Assembly (NCBI GenBank): GCA_020845515.1 | Contig: JADLFQ010000076.1 | Location: 17,862-81,861 of the forward strand | Direction of reading: 5' to 3' | Source: Anaerolineaceae bacterium | Lineage (GTDB): Bacteria > Chloroflexota > Anaerolineae > Anaerolineales > Anaerolineaceae | Length of the DNA stretch: 64,000 nucleotides | In this document: piece by piece, positions 38,029 to 48,822 of the stretch | How positions within the stretch are numbered: position 1 is the first letter of the stretch | Layout: the number at the start of each line of letters is the position of its first letter | Notes under the pieces: generated by a model | What the model saw: the letters and a program-made list of their open reading frames with translations, nothing else | What the model was told of the DNA's origin: nothing | Databases searched by the model: none | Program-made: the position numbers and the translations under genes

Positions 38029-38907
38029 GTGCCCGAACCAATTTTTAACCACCCGGTGCTTTCGTTGACTCTTCATTTCATCATCATTCTGGTCTCCTGC
38101 GTGGCTGCTGAGTGGCTGCTCTTCCTGATCACCCGGAGCCTGATCCGCGGGTTGGAAAAAGATGTAAAAAATCCATACCGTTTGGCACGGCTGAAGACCA
38201 TTGTCCTGATGGTGCGCAGCATTTTGTTTGTTACACTGTTGGTGATCTTTCTGCTGGTGCTGTTGTATTCCATGGGGATCAACATCACACCGGTGTTGAC
38301 CGGCGCGGGGATCGCGGGGCTGGCGCTCTCACTCGGCGCGCAGTCGTTGATCAAGGATTTTCTCAACGGCATCTTGATTTTGGTTGAAGGCCAGTATGCG
38401 GTGGGCGATTCGATTCAAGTGAATGATTCCAGTGGGGTCGTCGAGCGCATCACCCTGCGCACGACCTACCTGCGCGCCCTGGATGGCAGGGTGTTTGCCA
38501 TCCCGAACGGCGAAATCCGCACGCTTTCCAACCTGACCTCCTCCTGGTCGCGCGCGGTGATTAACTTGAACCTGCCCTTTGAGGCGGATCTGAGTCAGGC
38601 GGTTGCTGTGCTGGAACAAGCTACAGCGTCCATGCAGGAGGACCCTGAAACCAAAGCGGATGTATTGGAACGCGCGGTTGTGCTCGGCTGGAATAATTTT
38701 ACGGACTGGTCTGTTCAGGTGCAGTTGATGGTGAAAACCCACCCTGGCCGGCAGTGGGATGTGGCGCGTGTGCTGCGCCAGCGCGCTCTGCATGCGCTCA
38801 GCCAGGCGGGCATCCCGGTCGAAATTCCGCGCCAGACGGTGAATCTGCACGAGGGATCTGCCCCGCAGGGCGAACCGCGCTCAAACCCTGCCGGTGGATC
38901 TGCTTGA
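38029..38907 (+). CDS. small-conductance mechanosensitive channel (MscS family)
   Basis: GITPVLTGAGIAGLALSLGAQSLIKDFLNGILILVEGQYAVGDSIQV-type signature; GTG start at 38029 with upstream SD preferred. Confidence 0.9.
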   Translation: MPEPIFNHPVLSLTLHFIIILVSCVAAEWLLFLITRSLIRGLEKDVKNPYRLARLKTIVLMVRSILFVTLLVIFLLVLLYSMGINITPVLTGAGIAGLALSLGAQSLIKDFLNGILILVEGQYAVGDSIQVNDSSGVVERITLRTTYLRALDGRVFAIPNGEIRTLSNLTSSWSRAVINLNLPFEADLSQAVAVLEQATASMQEDPETKADVLERAVVLGWNNFTDWSVQVQLMVKTHPGRQWDVARVLRQRALHALSQAGIPVEIPRQTVNLHEGSAPQGEPRSNPAGGSA

Positions 38908-38956
38908 GATAAATTTCCTGCAAATGGACGCTGGCCGGTTCGGAAAGGTGGTGACC

Positions 38957-40975
38957 TCATGTATCCGGCACGTTGTCAAAGACGTTCCCAACCGGCCCCA
39001 TATCGAGGGTGGAATATTGAGCTTCTGCCTCTTCGCCGTCCAGCAGGACGGTCTCTGTGAGCAGCTTGCGCCGCCCGGCTCTTTCGGCTTTCAAAATAGC
39101 GGAGATATCCTCAACATAAGCCAGCCGCACAAAGTAGAAGCCGTCGCGCCCGTCGGGGTAGGGGATCACCTGGAGCACCTCAGGGGGTTTGAATTTACCG
39201 CTTTGCCGTACTTGGGAAAGATCTTCCGGCGTGAGGACAAAAACATAAGTGGAGATTTCCTCATGATAAGTGCCAATAAAGTCTCCCGCGCCTTGCACCT
39301 GGATGTTCGGGTAATCTTCGGCGAAGAAGTCACGCAGCGTCTGCCCTTGAGAAGTCCAGTTCGGAGAGACCAGCACGACCGTATCGGGGTGCTGGAGGGC
39401 GTAGCCGCGCGCGGCGCTGTACACCTGCGGCGCGCCCCACTGCAAGCCGTCCAGCCCGTAGTTGGGCAGCCAGCGGGCGCCGTTTGTGTTCGCGTCGAGC
39501 ATGGCGAAGATGCCGGAGGCAGCGAAAAAAACCAGCAGCGTGAGGTTTGACCAGCGCCGCAGCCAGGGGCGGCGCGCCTCAACCCATTCCAACGCGGTTG
39601 AAAGCCCCAAAGCGGCAAATAAAACCAGCGGGAAGACCACCGCGAGCCGGCGCGGCAGTGTTCCCCCGATGATCACCGCCGCGCCGGCAGGCGCAGCCAG
39701 CAGGGCGTAGAACGCCAGACGCACGGCCGGGGCGGCGCGCCAGCGCCGGATGCCTGTATACAGCCCAAGAACAATCAGGGGGGCATACAGCCAGGGGAGC
39801 GGCGGCAGCCCGCCGAAGGCGTAGCGAATGCGTTGGCCATCGGTGTGCGGGGAGAGCCAGAATATCGGGCTGAGGCCGCGCAAGTATTCCAACAGGTAAC
39901 GCCCGGCTTTTTGAAGCACCGTGAGGTTGGGCCAGACCAGGTAGGAATTGTACATATACAGGCGGTCAAGATAGGCTTCGGGCTGCTGTACAAAGAAGCG
40001 CACGAGCGGGGCCGCCAGGAGGAGTAAAACCAGCAAGCCCTTCCAGGTGGTCTTGCGCTGCTGCCAGTGATAGCGCCAATCCACCGCCAGCAAGATCAGA
40101 CCGGTAACCACGATGATGATCTGCCCGGGGGTGTAGGTGTAAAACACCAGTCCGCCCAAGATCAGCGCCGGGTAGAGGAAGCGGGCATTTCGATCGCGAT
40201 AAACGGCGTAATAGTACCAAAAGCCGATGGAAAAGGCGGCCATCTGGGCGGTTTCCAGTCCGGTGCGCGCCAGGAAGAACCAGGCGGGTGTGAGCGCCAG
40301 AAGCAAAGGCCCCAGCCACCACTCCCGCAGGTGCAAAAAATCGCGCAGAAAGAGGGCGAACCACACCGCCCCGAGCAGTGCGATGAGTGCCGTGACGGCA
40401 CGTGCCACAATCACCGATTTTCCGAACAACAGGTAAGGGATGACCGCCAGGTAAACCGTCGCGCTCTGGTCGTATTGGCTGTTGTTTTTTGTAAAAGTGG
40501 GCAGCAAGTCCTGTTGAGCCCCGTGCATGTCGTTGCGCACCAGAACTGCGGCGTTGACGATGCTCACAGCTTCACCATAAGAGAAATGCGCTGGATAAAC
40601 CCCCAGCCCGGTGAACTGAATCAGAACGTAAAATAACAGGCAGAGGGCAAACAGCAGGCGGGAATTTGTCAGCCAGCCGGCTGCAGCCCGGTTTTGCGCC
40701 AAAGTGCGGGCGTGCTGCGCCCAGCGCCGCAAGAAAGGCGGCGCCCGCTCCCTGAAGCGGGGTGCTGTCTTGATCGGGGAAGGAGAGCCTGCCTGTGCGG
40801 GAAGGGCAGTTTGGGTGATGATCTGCGGTTTTTCGCCTGCGCGCCCGGACACAATTAACACCTGCACCTGCATTCCAGGCTGGATGTCAATGGAAAGCTC
40901 AACATGTGCGTTTTCCGGGGCGCCGGCGGGGGCTGTCTCACCGGAAGGCAGCGGCTGCGAATCCTCGGTGGTCAT
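38957..40975 (-). CDS. GT39/ArnT-like glycosyltransferase family membrane protein
   Basis: 672 aa, multi-TM, LGVYPAHFSYGEAVSIVNAAVLVRNDMHG acidic loop. Confidence 0.7.
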   Translation of the reverse strand: MTTEDSQPLPSGETAPAGAPENAHVELSIDIQPGMQVQVLIVSGRAGEKPQIITQTALPAQAGSPSPIKTAPRFRERAPPFLRRWAQHARTLAQNRAAAGWLTNSRLLFALCLLFYVLIQFTGLGVYPAHFSYGEAVSIVNAAVLVRNDMHGAQQDLLPTFTKNNSQYDQSATVYLAVIPYLLFGKSVIVARAVTALIALLGAVWFALFLRDFLHLREWWLGPLLLALTPAWFFLARTGLETAQMAAFSIGFWYYYAVYRDRNARFLYPALILGGLVFYTYTPGQIIIVVTGLILLAVDWRYHWQQRKTTWKGLLVLLLLAAPLVRFFVQQPEAYLDRLYMYNSYLVWPNLTVLQKAGRYLLEYLRGLSPIFWLSPHTDGQRIRYAFGGLPPLPWLYAPLIVLGLYTGIRRWRAAPAVRLAFYALLAAPAGAAVIIGGTLPRRLAVVFPLVLFAALGLSTALEWVEARRPWLRRWSNLTLLVFFAASGIFAMLDANTNGARWLPNYGLDGLQWGAPQVYSAARGYALQHPDTVVLVSPNWTSQGQTLRDFFAEDYPNIQVQGAGDFIGTYHEEISTYVFVLTPEDLSQVRQSGKFKPPEVLQVIPYPDGRDGFYFVRLAYVEDISAILKAERAGRRKLLTETVLLDGEEAEAQYSTLDMGPVGNVFDNVPDT

Positions 40976-41094
40976 AGCGAATTCAGTATAGCATGAGATC
41001 GGGAGGATGAACGCGCCGGGGGAGGGCTTCCCGAAACCGGACTACCGCGTAATTGCCGCTGCTCTCGTTTGCCGGTTGTGTGATTTTGATCCCG

Positions 41095-42570
41095 CTACCG
41101 GGAATGCCCATCTTTCTTGAAATCAATATACCCCTTCTCTATATCCACATAGATCAGTTCCACGCGCACGCGTTGGCCGACGTCCAGCCCCTGAAAGCCG
41201 TGTACGACCTTCCCTTCAACCGGCAGATCGAACAGGCGAACCCAGGTCCCTTTGGGGGAAGCGCCCGTGATGATGCCGTTAAAGCGTTCTCCGATGCGCG
41301 ATTCCAGCAGCAGCGCGGCCGCAGATTTTTCAACCTGGCGTTCAACCTTGTTGGCGGCATCTTCCTGACGGGTGCAGTGTTTCGCCAGGGCATCAAGTTC
41401 TCCCAGGTCATAGGGCGGGGGTGCGCCCGTCAGAGCTGCTTTTAACAGCCGCTGGGTGATGAGATCGGGGAAGCGGCGGTTGGGAGCGGTGGAATGGGCG
41501 TAGTCTTTGACCGCCAGGCCAAAATGCCCCGCCGCCTGCTCATCCGGCGGGATGGCGGCGTATTCGCCCGCTCCCATAAGTTTGATGACTGCCAGGGACA
41601 GATCCGGAAAACGGAGGGGGTCTGCCGTTTTTTGCTCGTGCAAGAACGCCTCCAGCGCGCTGGAGCTGGGCTGGTCTGGCAGTTGAAAGCCGTGTTCCGC
41701 GGCGATCTCAACAATCCGGTCCCACCTTTTAGGAATTCTCACGATTCGCCGGATGGAAGGCAAGTTGTGTGCCGCCAGAAAACGCGCCGCCGCGCCGTTT
41801 GCCATGATCATAAAATCTTCAATGATCTCCCGGGCGCGGTTTTTCTCCTGCACTTCAAGCGCGCTGATCTGATCGCCTTTGAAGAGCGGTCTGGCCTCGA
41901 TGGTTTCAAGGCTGAGCGCGCCCTGGGTATGTCTGAAATGCTTCATGTGCTGGGCAGTTTTATCTTGAAGATGAAGGTTTTCGGCCAGCCCCCCAACAGC
42001 GGAAACGGCAGGGGGGATGCCGCCCGTACCGTTCAGCCAGGCGGAAACGCCCACGTAGGTGAGTTGGGCGTGGTTGTACACCATTGCCGGGTAGATTTTG
42101 GAGCTTTGCAGGCTTCCGTCGGCGTTTACAATCATTTCCGTAACAACAGCCAGACGATCTTTGTCAGGGTTTAACGAGGTAAGGTTGGTGGAGAGCTTTT
42201 CCGGCAGCATGGAAAATATTACAGCGGCGGTGTACACGGAGGTCGTGTTGTAACGCGCGTGCTCGTCAATGGCCGAGCCTTTGGATACAAGCGCATCAAC
42301 ATCGGCGATGGCGACCAGAATCTTGACACAGTCCCCCGGCAGGGCTTGCGCGGCGGTCAACTGATCCAGGTCGTGCGAGTCGTCATTGTCAATGGAAGAC
42401 CATAACAGCTCTCTGAGATCGCGAACCGGACGCCCGTTGCGCGTTGCGGGCGCTGAAATCTGCTCCAGTTCGGCAAGCGCCTGCGTGGAAAATTCGGGCA
42501 GCAAACCCCGCTCCAACATGGTGAGACGGGCGAGTTCGGTAAGCAGGGTGCGGTGATTCAATTCGTGAGA
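41095..42570 (-). CDS. RNB-domain ribonuclease (RNase II/R family)
   Basis: LLWSSIDNDDSHDLDQLTAAQ...VAIADVDALVSKGSAIDEHA...TTSVYTAAVIFSMLPEKLS; C-terminal S1-like segment. Confidence 0.9.
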   Translation of the reverse strand, partial: SHELNHRTLLTELARLTMLERGLLPEFSTQALAELEQISAPATRNGRPVRDLRELLWSSIDNDDSHDLDQLTAAQALPGDCVKILVAIADVDALVSKGSAIDEHARYNTTSVYTAAVIFSMLPEKLSTNLTSLNPDKDRLAVVTEMIVNADGSLQSSKIYPAMVYNHAQLTYVGVSAWLNGTGGIPPAVSAVGGLAENLHLQDKTAQHMKHFRHTQGALSLETIEARPLFKGDQISALEVQEKNRAREIIEDFMIMANGAAARFLAAHNLPSIRRIVRIPKRWDRIVEIAAEHGFQLPDQPSSSALEAFLHEQKTADPLRFPDLSLAVIKLMGAGEYAAIPPDEQAAGHFGLAVKDYAHSTAPNRRFPDLITQRLLKAALTGAPPPYDLGELDALAKHCTRQEDAANKVERQVEKSAAALLLESRIGERFNGIITGASPKGTWVRLFDLPVEGKVVHGFQGLDVGQRVRVELIYVDIEKGYIDFKKDGHSR

Positions 42571-42807
42571 CATAGTGGATGCTCTCTTTTTATTTTCGGC
42601 TGTGAATGCAGCGAGCTTTTTCTGCCCCTTCGGGAGGGACACTTTTTGTATCTTACAGGATAATCAGCTTTTTGAGAAGAAGGTTAATACAGCGCAGGCC
42701 GGCTGCACGGGCGTCTGTGCTGTCTCTTTGTTCCAGGGCAAAGAGACGAGGCTGCAGAAGTGGTATGCTCGGGTGCAAGTTTTATATCTCTGTATAAGGA
42801 ATTATTC

Positions 42808-43899
42808 ATGCGCCGGAACCTGTTAATGATTGCCCCTTTGCTTTTTCTTTCGGTACTCGCCCTGACGGCGGGCTTGTGGGCTGGCTTGCTGCGGCTGGGC
42901 TGGGTTTTGCCCTCTTTGAGTCGCAGCCTGCCCATCTCGCACGGTGAGTTGATGATCTCCGGTTTTCTGGGGACATTGGTTACACTGGAGCGGGTGGCTG
43001 CACTGAGAAAGCGCTGGATGCTGTCCGCACCGGTGCTCACCAGTCTGGGGTGGATACTCGGCCTGGCGCTTCCGGGGTTGATGCTGGGGCCGGTGCTGAT
43101 CACGCTGGGCAGCCTGGGCGCCGTTGCCATCCTTCTCATCATTGCCCGGCGCGAAACGCAGGTTTTTACGGTGGTCATGGCGTTGGGCACAATCAGTTGG
43201 TTGGTTGGCAATGTACTATGGCTGAGCGGCACGCCGGTGCCCCGTGTGGTTGGGCTGTGGGGCGCTTATCTGATCTTGACGATTGTAGGGGAGCGGCTGG
43301 AACTCAGCCGGGTGCTGCGTCCGACACGCAAGCGCTATGCGGCCTTCACCATCGCGGTGCTCTTGTATTTGGCGGGGGTGCTCATGCAGGCGTTTGGCTG
43401 GCTGCCGAAGATCGGGGTTGCTGTTGGCGGGGTGGGCATGCTGGCGCTGACGGCCTGGCTGCTCTTGTTCGATATTGCCCGCTACAACCTGCGCCACCGG
43501 ATTCCGCTCACGCGTTACATTGCGCTGTGCCTGTTTTTGGGCTATCTGTGGCTGGGGGTCAGCGGCATCTTTAACCTGGCTTTCGGCATGCAAGTAGCCG
43601 GTTTCCGCTATGATGCCATGCTCCATGCGCTTTTTCTAGGTTTTGTCTTTTCGATGATCGTCGGCCATGCGCCGATCATCCTTCCGGCACTGACCGGCAT
43701 CCAGTTCCCCTATCACCCCCGGCTGCTGCTGCCACTGACATTGCTGCATGCTTCGCTTATCCTGCGGATAGCTGCTGATCTGAGCAGCTGGCATACCGGC
43801 CGGATGTGGGGGGGGCTGTTGAACGAGGTTGCGCTGACAATTTTCTTCGCATTGGCGATGCGTCAGGTCGTGCTCTCCAGACGGTCAAAACCTGCATAA
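42808..43899 (+). CDS. polytopic membrane protein with conserved His motifs (possibly NnrS-like)
   Basis: SHGELMISGFLGTLVTLERVAAL and HALFLGFVFSMIVGHAPIILPAL; family call tentative. Confidence 0.55.
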   Translation: MRRNLLMIAPLLFLSVLALTAGLWAGLLRLGWVLPSLSRSLPISHGELMISGFLGTLVTLERVAALRKRWMLSAPVLTSLGWILGLALPGLMLGPVLITLGSLGAVAILLIIARRETQVFTVVMALGTISWLVGNVLWLSGTPVPRVVGLWGAYLILTIVGERLELSRVLRPTRKRYAAFTIAVLLYLAGVLMQAFGWLPKIGVAVGGVGMLALTAWLLLFDIARYNLRHRIPLTRYIALCLFLGYLWLGVSGIFNLAFGMQVAGFRYDAMLHALFLGFVFSMIVGHAPIILPALTGIQFPYHPRLLLPLTLLHASLILRIAADLSSWHTGRMWGGLLNEVALTIFFALAMRQVVLSRRSKPA

Positions 43900-43935
43900 C
43901 CACCCGCCACACCATAAAGCGGAAAAGATCGCGGA

Positions 43936-45474
43936 TTAAAGAAAACCAACAACCTGGTTGCGGCCTGCCGATTTTGCCTGGTAGAGGGCTTTGTCGGCTT
44001 GTTCGAGGAGGGTGTCCAGATCGCAGGGGCGTCCCGGTTGTGCGGTCGTCACTCCCATGCTGATGGTGACGCACACCGGAGCGCTGCGCGCCGGGACGGA
44101 GAACTTTTCGGTGCGCTTGCGCAAGCGCTCGGCAACGCGCAGCGCGGCTTCCAGGTTCGTTTCGGGGAGGACGATGAGAAACTCGTCGCCGCCGTAACGG
44201 CCAAAAATATCCTGTTTGCCAAGATCCTCAGAGATGAGATACGTGAGACCCTCCAACGTTCGGTCGCCTGCCTGGTGCCCAGTGGTATCGTTGACACTTT
44301 TAAAATGGTCAACATCGAGGAGGATGAGCGAAAGAGGAAGGTGTGTCTCGCACGCGCGCGCAAGCTCGCATGTCGCCAGAAAGAGTACCTGGCGGCGGTT
44401 GTGAACGCCGGTGAGCGAATCGGTAATTGCCAGATGCTGCAGTTGGCTTTCAGCGCGTTTACGGTCTTGAATGTCGCGCAAGATAACCAGGTGTACGGCG
44501 GAGCCGGAGGTGGGTTCCCCAATCAGGGAGGATTGTATTTCGTATAATGTGGCGAGGCCGCCCTGCTGAAGGGCGATTTCCCTCCTGCCTGACCCTCTGT
44601 TGAACCAGGAAGTTTCAAAGGGTGGAAAGTCGCTGATGCTCCGCCCAAGGACGGCGGATTTTTTAGAAGCGAGGATGCATTCGGCGGTAGGGTTGAGATC
44701 GAGGATGCGGCCGCTCTGATCGAGCGCGAGAATGCCTTCCGGCATGTGTTCGAACAAAAAATCGCGCGCCACCGGCGCAAGCTCAAACAGATGGTAGCGG
44801 TAGAGCGCCCAGGCGATGATGAGATTGCTGGCGCCGAAGACCAGTGGAATGATCTCGTGGATCGGAATGGAAATGATCGCAAAAAACGACAGCAGGTTGG
44901 CGCCCAATGGCAGCGAGGCGCCCACCAGAACAATACCAACCTGGGAGCGGTAGAGAGATCCGGATTGCAGGTAACGGGTGAGAAAGAGCAGGGAGGCGAG
45001 AATGGTCAGGCTGAAGGCATACACCGTATAGACGAAGAACCACAAACCTGTGGAAAAGACCAGCCTGTCAAAGGGGTCGCCAGGGATGAGTGAAGCAGGG
45101 CCGCGAAACGAATTGTGCAAGACATCGCTCCAGGCGGATGCCAGAAGGATCACTGCCAGCGGGATGAGATACTTCCAGGTTGAGTTGATTTTGCGCGTTA
45201 TCGGGAGGCGATAATAGTCAACTGCAAACTCAAGATAAGCCAGCGGCACAACCACTGCGCCGATGAATTGGATGTTGTTCCAGAAAAGTTTGTCGGAAAG
45301 AGAGGGTGATAAAAATTGGATGATAAGCCCGCCCGTCCAGATGGTTTCGGAAAAAGCCACGACTGCAAAGGCGCGCGAGCCTGCCACGGAAGAGCGCCGC
45401 CAGGCGATGAGGCTGACTGCAAAGCAGATGAGTGCGGAAAGGATATAGGGGAGCAGGTAAAGGAAAGTACGCAT
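43936..45474 (-). CDS. 7TM (HisKA_7TM-like) + PAS + GGDEF diguanylate cyclase
   Basis: N-terminal 7 TM, PAS-like GILALDQSGRILDLNPTAECIL, GGDEF with GRYGGDEFLIVLPET. Confidence 0.9.
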   Translation of the reverse strand: MRTFLYLLPYILSALICFAVSLIAWRRSSVAGSRAFAVVAFSETIWTGGLIIQFLSPSLSDKLFWNNIQFIGAVVVPLAYLEFAVDYYRLPITRKINSTWKYLIPLAVILLASAWSDVLHNSFRGPASLIPGDPFDRLVFSTGLWFFVYTVYAFSLTILASLLFLTRYLQSGSLYRSQVGIVLVGASLPLGANLLSFFAIISIPIHEIIPLVFGASNLIIAWALYRYHLFELAPVARDFLFEHMPEGILALDQSGRILDLNPTAECILASKKSAVLGRSISDFPPFETSWFNRGSGRREIALQQGGLATLYEIQSSLIGEPTSGSAVHLVILRDIQDRKRAESQLQHLAITDSLTGVHNRRQVLFLATCELARACETHLPLSLILLDVDHFKSVNDTTGHQAGDRTLEGLTYLISEDLGKQDIFGRYGGDEFLIVLPETNLEAALRVAERLRKRTEKFSVPARSAPVCVTISMGVTTAQPGRPCDLDTLLEQADKALYQAKSAGRNQVVGFL

Positions 45475-45575
45475 CGAGGTTCTGTTCTCTGGAAGAGAGT
45501 ATCCTGCTCAAATAGTAACAGGTATCAACCGGCGTATAACTTACAAAATTGACAGCCTCTGCCTCAGCACGAAAA

Positions 45576-45998
45576 TCAACCCACAGACCGGGTCAGCTCC
45601 ACCCCGGCCTTTTCAAGAAACTCCAGCGCGGTTGGGTCGGTGCGATAGGCGGTACGGTACACCAGTCTTTTGATGTGGGCGTTAATCAGCACTTTGGTGC
45701 ATTGCAGGCATGGAAAATGGGTAACATAGCAGACCGCATCACGCGTCGCCAGCCCGAACACAGCCGCCTGAATAATCGCATTGACTTCGGCGTGCACGGT
45801 GCGCACACAGTGACCGTCCACCATCAGGTGGCCAACGTCATCGCAGTGCTCCAAACCGGATGGCGAACCGTTATAACCTGTGGAGATAATGTGCTTTTCG
45901 CGCACCAGCACCGCCCCCACCTGAGCGCGGTCGCATGTGCTGCGCAGCGCCACATCTTCCGCAATTTTGATAAAGTAAGAGTCCCATGTAGGCCGCAT
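45576..45998 (-). CDS. deoxycytidylate deaminase / ComEB-like
   Basis: VRTVHAEVNAIIQAA and FPCLQCTKVLINA zinc motifs. Confidence 0.88.
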   Translation of the reverse strand: MRPTWDSYFIKIAEDVALRSTCDRAQVGAVLVREKHIISTGYNGSPSGLEHCDDVGHLMVDGHCVRTVHAEVNAIIQAAVFGLATRDAVCYVTHFPCLQCTKVLINAHIKRLVYRTAYRTDPTALEFLEKAGVELTRSVG

Positions 45999-46122
45999 AT
46001 TTTCACCCTTTCCATGAATCAATTAAACATTTCAACCATATTGTATATGCAAACTCTTCTCTTCTCCGGTATCGCTGTGGTATGATACTTTCCACCTTGC
46101 AGGAAATCGAGAACAAAGCCCG

Positions 46123-47007
46123 ATGAATAAAGGCATTCTTTATACAGTGAGCGCATACAGCTTGTGGGGGGTGAATGCGCTCTATTTTAAACTCTTGCAA
46201 GAGGTTTCCCCCATGCAAATCCTCGCCCACCGCGTGGTGTGGTCGTTCGCGCTGCTGGCTGCTCTGCTGCTCCTGCGGGGGGAGTTTCGGAGCTTGTTTG
46301 CCTCAATCCGCCCGCGCACGTTGTTAATTTACCTGGGTGCGGGTGCGCTGCTGACGCTCAACTGGCTGATTTATATCTGGGCGGTCAATACCGGGCATCT
46401 GCTTGAAAGCAGCCTGGGGTATTTCATCAATCCGTTGGTCAACATCGTATTGGGTTTGGTTTTCCTTAAGGAAAAGCTGCAACCGCTGCAGTGGCTGGCG
46501 GTGGGTTTAGCGGCTGGTGGGGTTGCTTATCAAACTGTTGTATACGGAACGATTCCGTGGATCTCGCTTGCGTTGGCGGTGACGTTCGGTTTGTATGGGC
46601 TTTTTAAAAAGATCGCGCCGTTCGAGGCGCTGCCGGGTTTATGGCTGGAGACGGCTATCGCTTTCCTGCCGGCGCTGGCTGATTTGTTTGTTCTGCACGG
46701 GCGCGGGCAAGGCGCGTTTGGCAGCGCCGGTCTTTCCACCACGCTGCTCCTCATGGGGTGCGGCGTGATCACTTCAGTTCCTTTGCTCTTGTTTGCACAG
46801 GGCGCGCGCACGGTGGCGCTTTCCACCATGGGGCTGATTCAATACATCTCTCCCACTATTCAATTTCTGGCTGGTGTTTTCTTGTTTCACGAAGCGTTCT
46901 CAACAGAACGGGCTGTTGGGTTTGTCATTATCTGGGGCGCGCTGATCATTTTTACCGGCGAAGGATTTTCCCGGATGCGGCGACCCCGCGCTTCTTCCCC
47001 TGTATAA
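46123..47007 (+). CDS. rarD: EamA family transporter RarD
   Basis: KGILYTVSAYSLWGVNALYFKLL...NWLIYIWAVNTGHLLESSLGYFINPLVNIVLG. Confidence 0.9.
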   Translation: MNKGILYTVSAYSLWGVNALYFKLLQEVSPMQILAHRVVWSFALLAALLLLRGEFRSLFASIRPRTLLIYLGAGALLTLNWLIYIWAVNTGHLLESSLGYFINPLVNIVLGLVFLKEKLQPLQWLAVGLAAGGVAYQTVVYGTIPWISLALAVTFGLYGLFKKIAPFEALPGLWLETAIAFLPALADLFVLHGRGQGAFGSAGLSTTLLLMGCGVITSVPLLLFAQGARTVALSTMGLIQYISPTIQFLAGVFLFHEAFSTERAVGFVIIWGALIIFTGEGFSRMRRPRASSPV

Positions 47008-47266
47008 ACGAGCGCGGTTGCAAACCGCAAATCCATTATAATAGTAATAGCTTTCCAACGGCGGTTGATTCGCCCGCCTTGCACCCCGTCAGTGTGATGC
47101 TTATATGCGTTCTGCCGCAGGTGCACGGCAGATAGGTATTACCGATGGTTTGGTGTGCTTTCCCGTGGAGATTGAGAATATCAGAAACTGCCCTGACCGG
47201 TCTTGATCAGATCGTGGGCGGCACTTCTATGTTCCCCGCTTTAGTGGCAGGAGGAGGGAGTTTCTT

Positions 47267-48805
47267 ATGGGTGTCTTAATAGGGCTAGACTTGGGAACGA
47301 CGACAATCAAGGCTGTTGCATATGATCCTAAAAAGGGACAGACTGTGCGGATCGCCCTGCGCCTGACGCCGGTTGAACATCCACGCCCGGAGTGGAGCGA
47401 GTTTCCTCCGGAGCCTTTCTGGAAGGCTGTGGCGGCCTGCCTGCGGGAGGCTGCCGGGGGGTTGGCGGTGGATGGTTTGGCAATCAGCAGCATGGGGGAG
47501 GTTGGCATTCCGTTGGACGCGCGAAACCGCCCGCTTTACCCGTTGGTGGCCTGGTACGACCGGCGCGCAGCCGCGCATGTTAACGGGTGGGAAGCGCTGT
47601 TCCCCCCCGAAACCCAGCATGCCATCTCCGGGCAGCGGGTGAATCCCTCTTTTGGGGTGATCAAGTGGCTGTGGTTCTCGCGGAACGAGCCGGAACTGGC
47701 AAAACGCACCGCGCGCTGGTTGTCACTGCCGGATTACATCCTGTGGCTGCTGACGGGTGTGCAGCGCACAGATTACAGTATCGCCTCGCGCACCTTGCTC
47801 TTCGACCAACGCGGGCGGCGCTGGTCGCCGGAACTGCTGGCTGCCGCCGGGCTGCGCGAGGAGCAGATGCCGCCGGCTGAGCCGGGGGGGACACTGGCGG
47901 GACGGGTGACCCCTGCCGCTGCGCTGGAGACGGGCCTGCCTGCCGGTTTGCCGTGTGTGCTGGGCGGACACGATCATCTGTGCGCGGCTTTTGCGGCCGG
48001 AGCAGCCCAGCCGGGCGCGATGATCGATTCGACCGGGACGGCAGAAGCATTGGTGATGGTTCTGCCGGAATTTTTTACCGGCGAAGCCTTCGCGCAGCAC
48101 TCCTTTGCCTGTTATGCGCATGTGCTTGCGGATCGTTATGTGTTAAAGGGGGGAATAGGGGCGGCCGGCGGGGCGCTGGAATGGCTTGCCCGCCGCCTGA
48201 CGGACTGCACCGATCCCATAACGGAGTTGCCTTACGAACAACTTGAGAAGGAAGCTGAAGCCGGGATCGGCCGCGAGGCGGGGCCGCTCTGGCTGCCGCA
48301 CCTGAATGGCTCCGGTTCGCCGGAAGCGGACCGCTTCAGCCGGGCGGCGATGGTGGGCGCGTGCCTGCATCACAGGCGCGGCGATATGTTTCGCGGGATG
48401 ATCGAGTCGCTGGCTTTTTGGACGCGCCGCAACATGGAAGAGATGCAAACCCTGACAGGTCAGCGTGTGGACAGGCTGATTGCTGCGGGCGGCGCGACGC
48501 GGTTGAAGCTGCTGGTGCAGTTAAAAGCGGATGCGCTCAACCTGCCTGTGGAACTGCCGGAACTTCCGGAAAGCGCTGCACTGGGCGCGGCGCTGCTGGC
48601 CGGGGTGGGCAGTGGAGTTTTTGCCAGTCCGCAGGCGGCGCTGGATTCACTGCAATACGAAAGCCGGGTTATTGTGCCTGCTCCGGTGCGGGTGGGCTGG
48701 TATGACCGTCTGTACAAGAACGCTTATCTGCCGTTGTATGGCGCGCTGAAAGATGTTCACCATGCAATCGCGGAGCAGGCCGGGGAAAAGGGTATCCCGG
48801 ACTGA
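47267..48805 (+). CDS. FGGY-family carbohydrate kinase
   Basis: IGLDLGTTTIKAVAYD; GGHDHLCAAFAAGAAQPGAMIDSTGTAE; AAGGATRLKLLVQLKADALNLPVELPELPESAALGAALLAG. Confidence 0.9.
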   Translation: MGVLIGLDLGTTTIKAVAYDPKKGQTVRIALRLTPVEHPRPEWSEFPPEPFWKAVAACLREAAGGLAVDGLAISSMGEVGIPLDARNRPLYPLVAWYDRRAAAHVNGWEALFPPETQHAISGQRVNPSFGVIKWLWFSRNEPELAKRTARWLSLPDYILWLLTGVQRTDYSIASRTLLFDQRGRRWSPELLAAAGLREEQMPPAEPGGTLAGRVTPAAALETGLPAGLPCVLGGHDHLCAAFAAGAAQPGAMIDSTGTAEALVMVLPEFFTGEAFAQHSFACYAHVLADRYVLKGGIGAAGGALEWLARRLTDCTDPITELPYEQLEKEAEAGIGREAGPLWLPHLNGSGSPEADRFSRAAMVGACLHHRRGDMFRGMIESLAFWTRRNMEEMQTLTGQRVDRLIAAGGATRLKLLVQLKADALNLPVELPELPESAALGAALLAGVGSGVFASPQAALDSLQYESRVIVPAPVRVGWYDRLYKNAYLPLYGALKDVHHAIAEQAGEKGIPD

Positions 48806-48822
48806 AGCGAAAAACCGGGGAG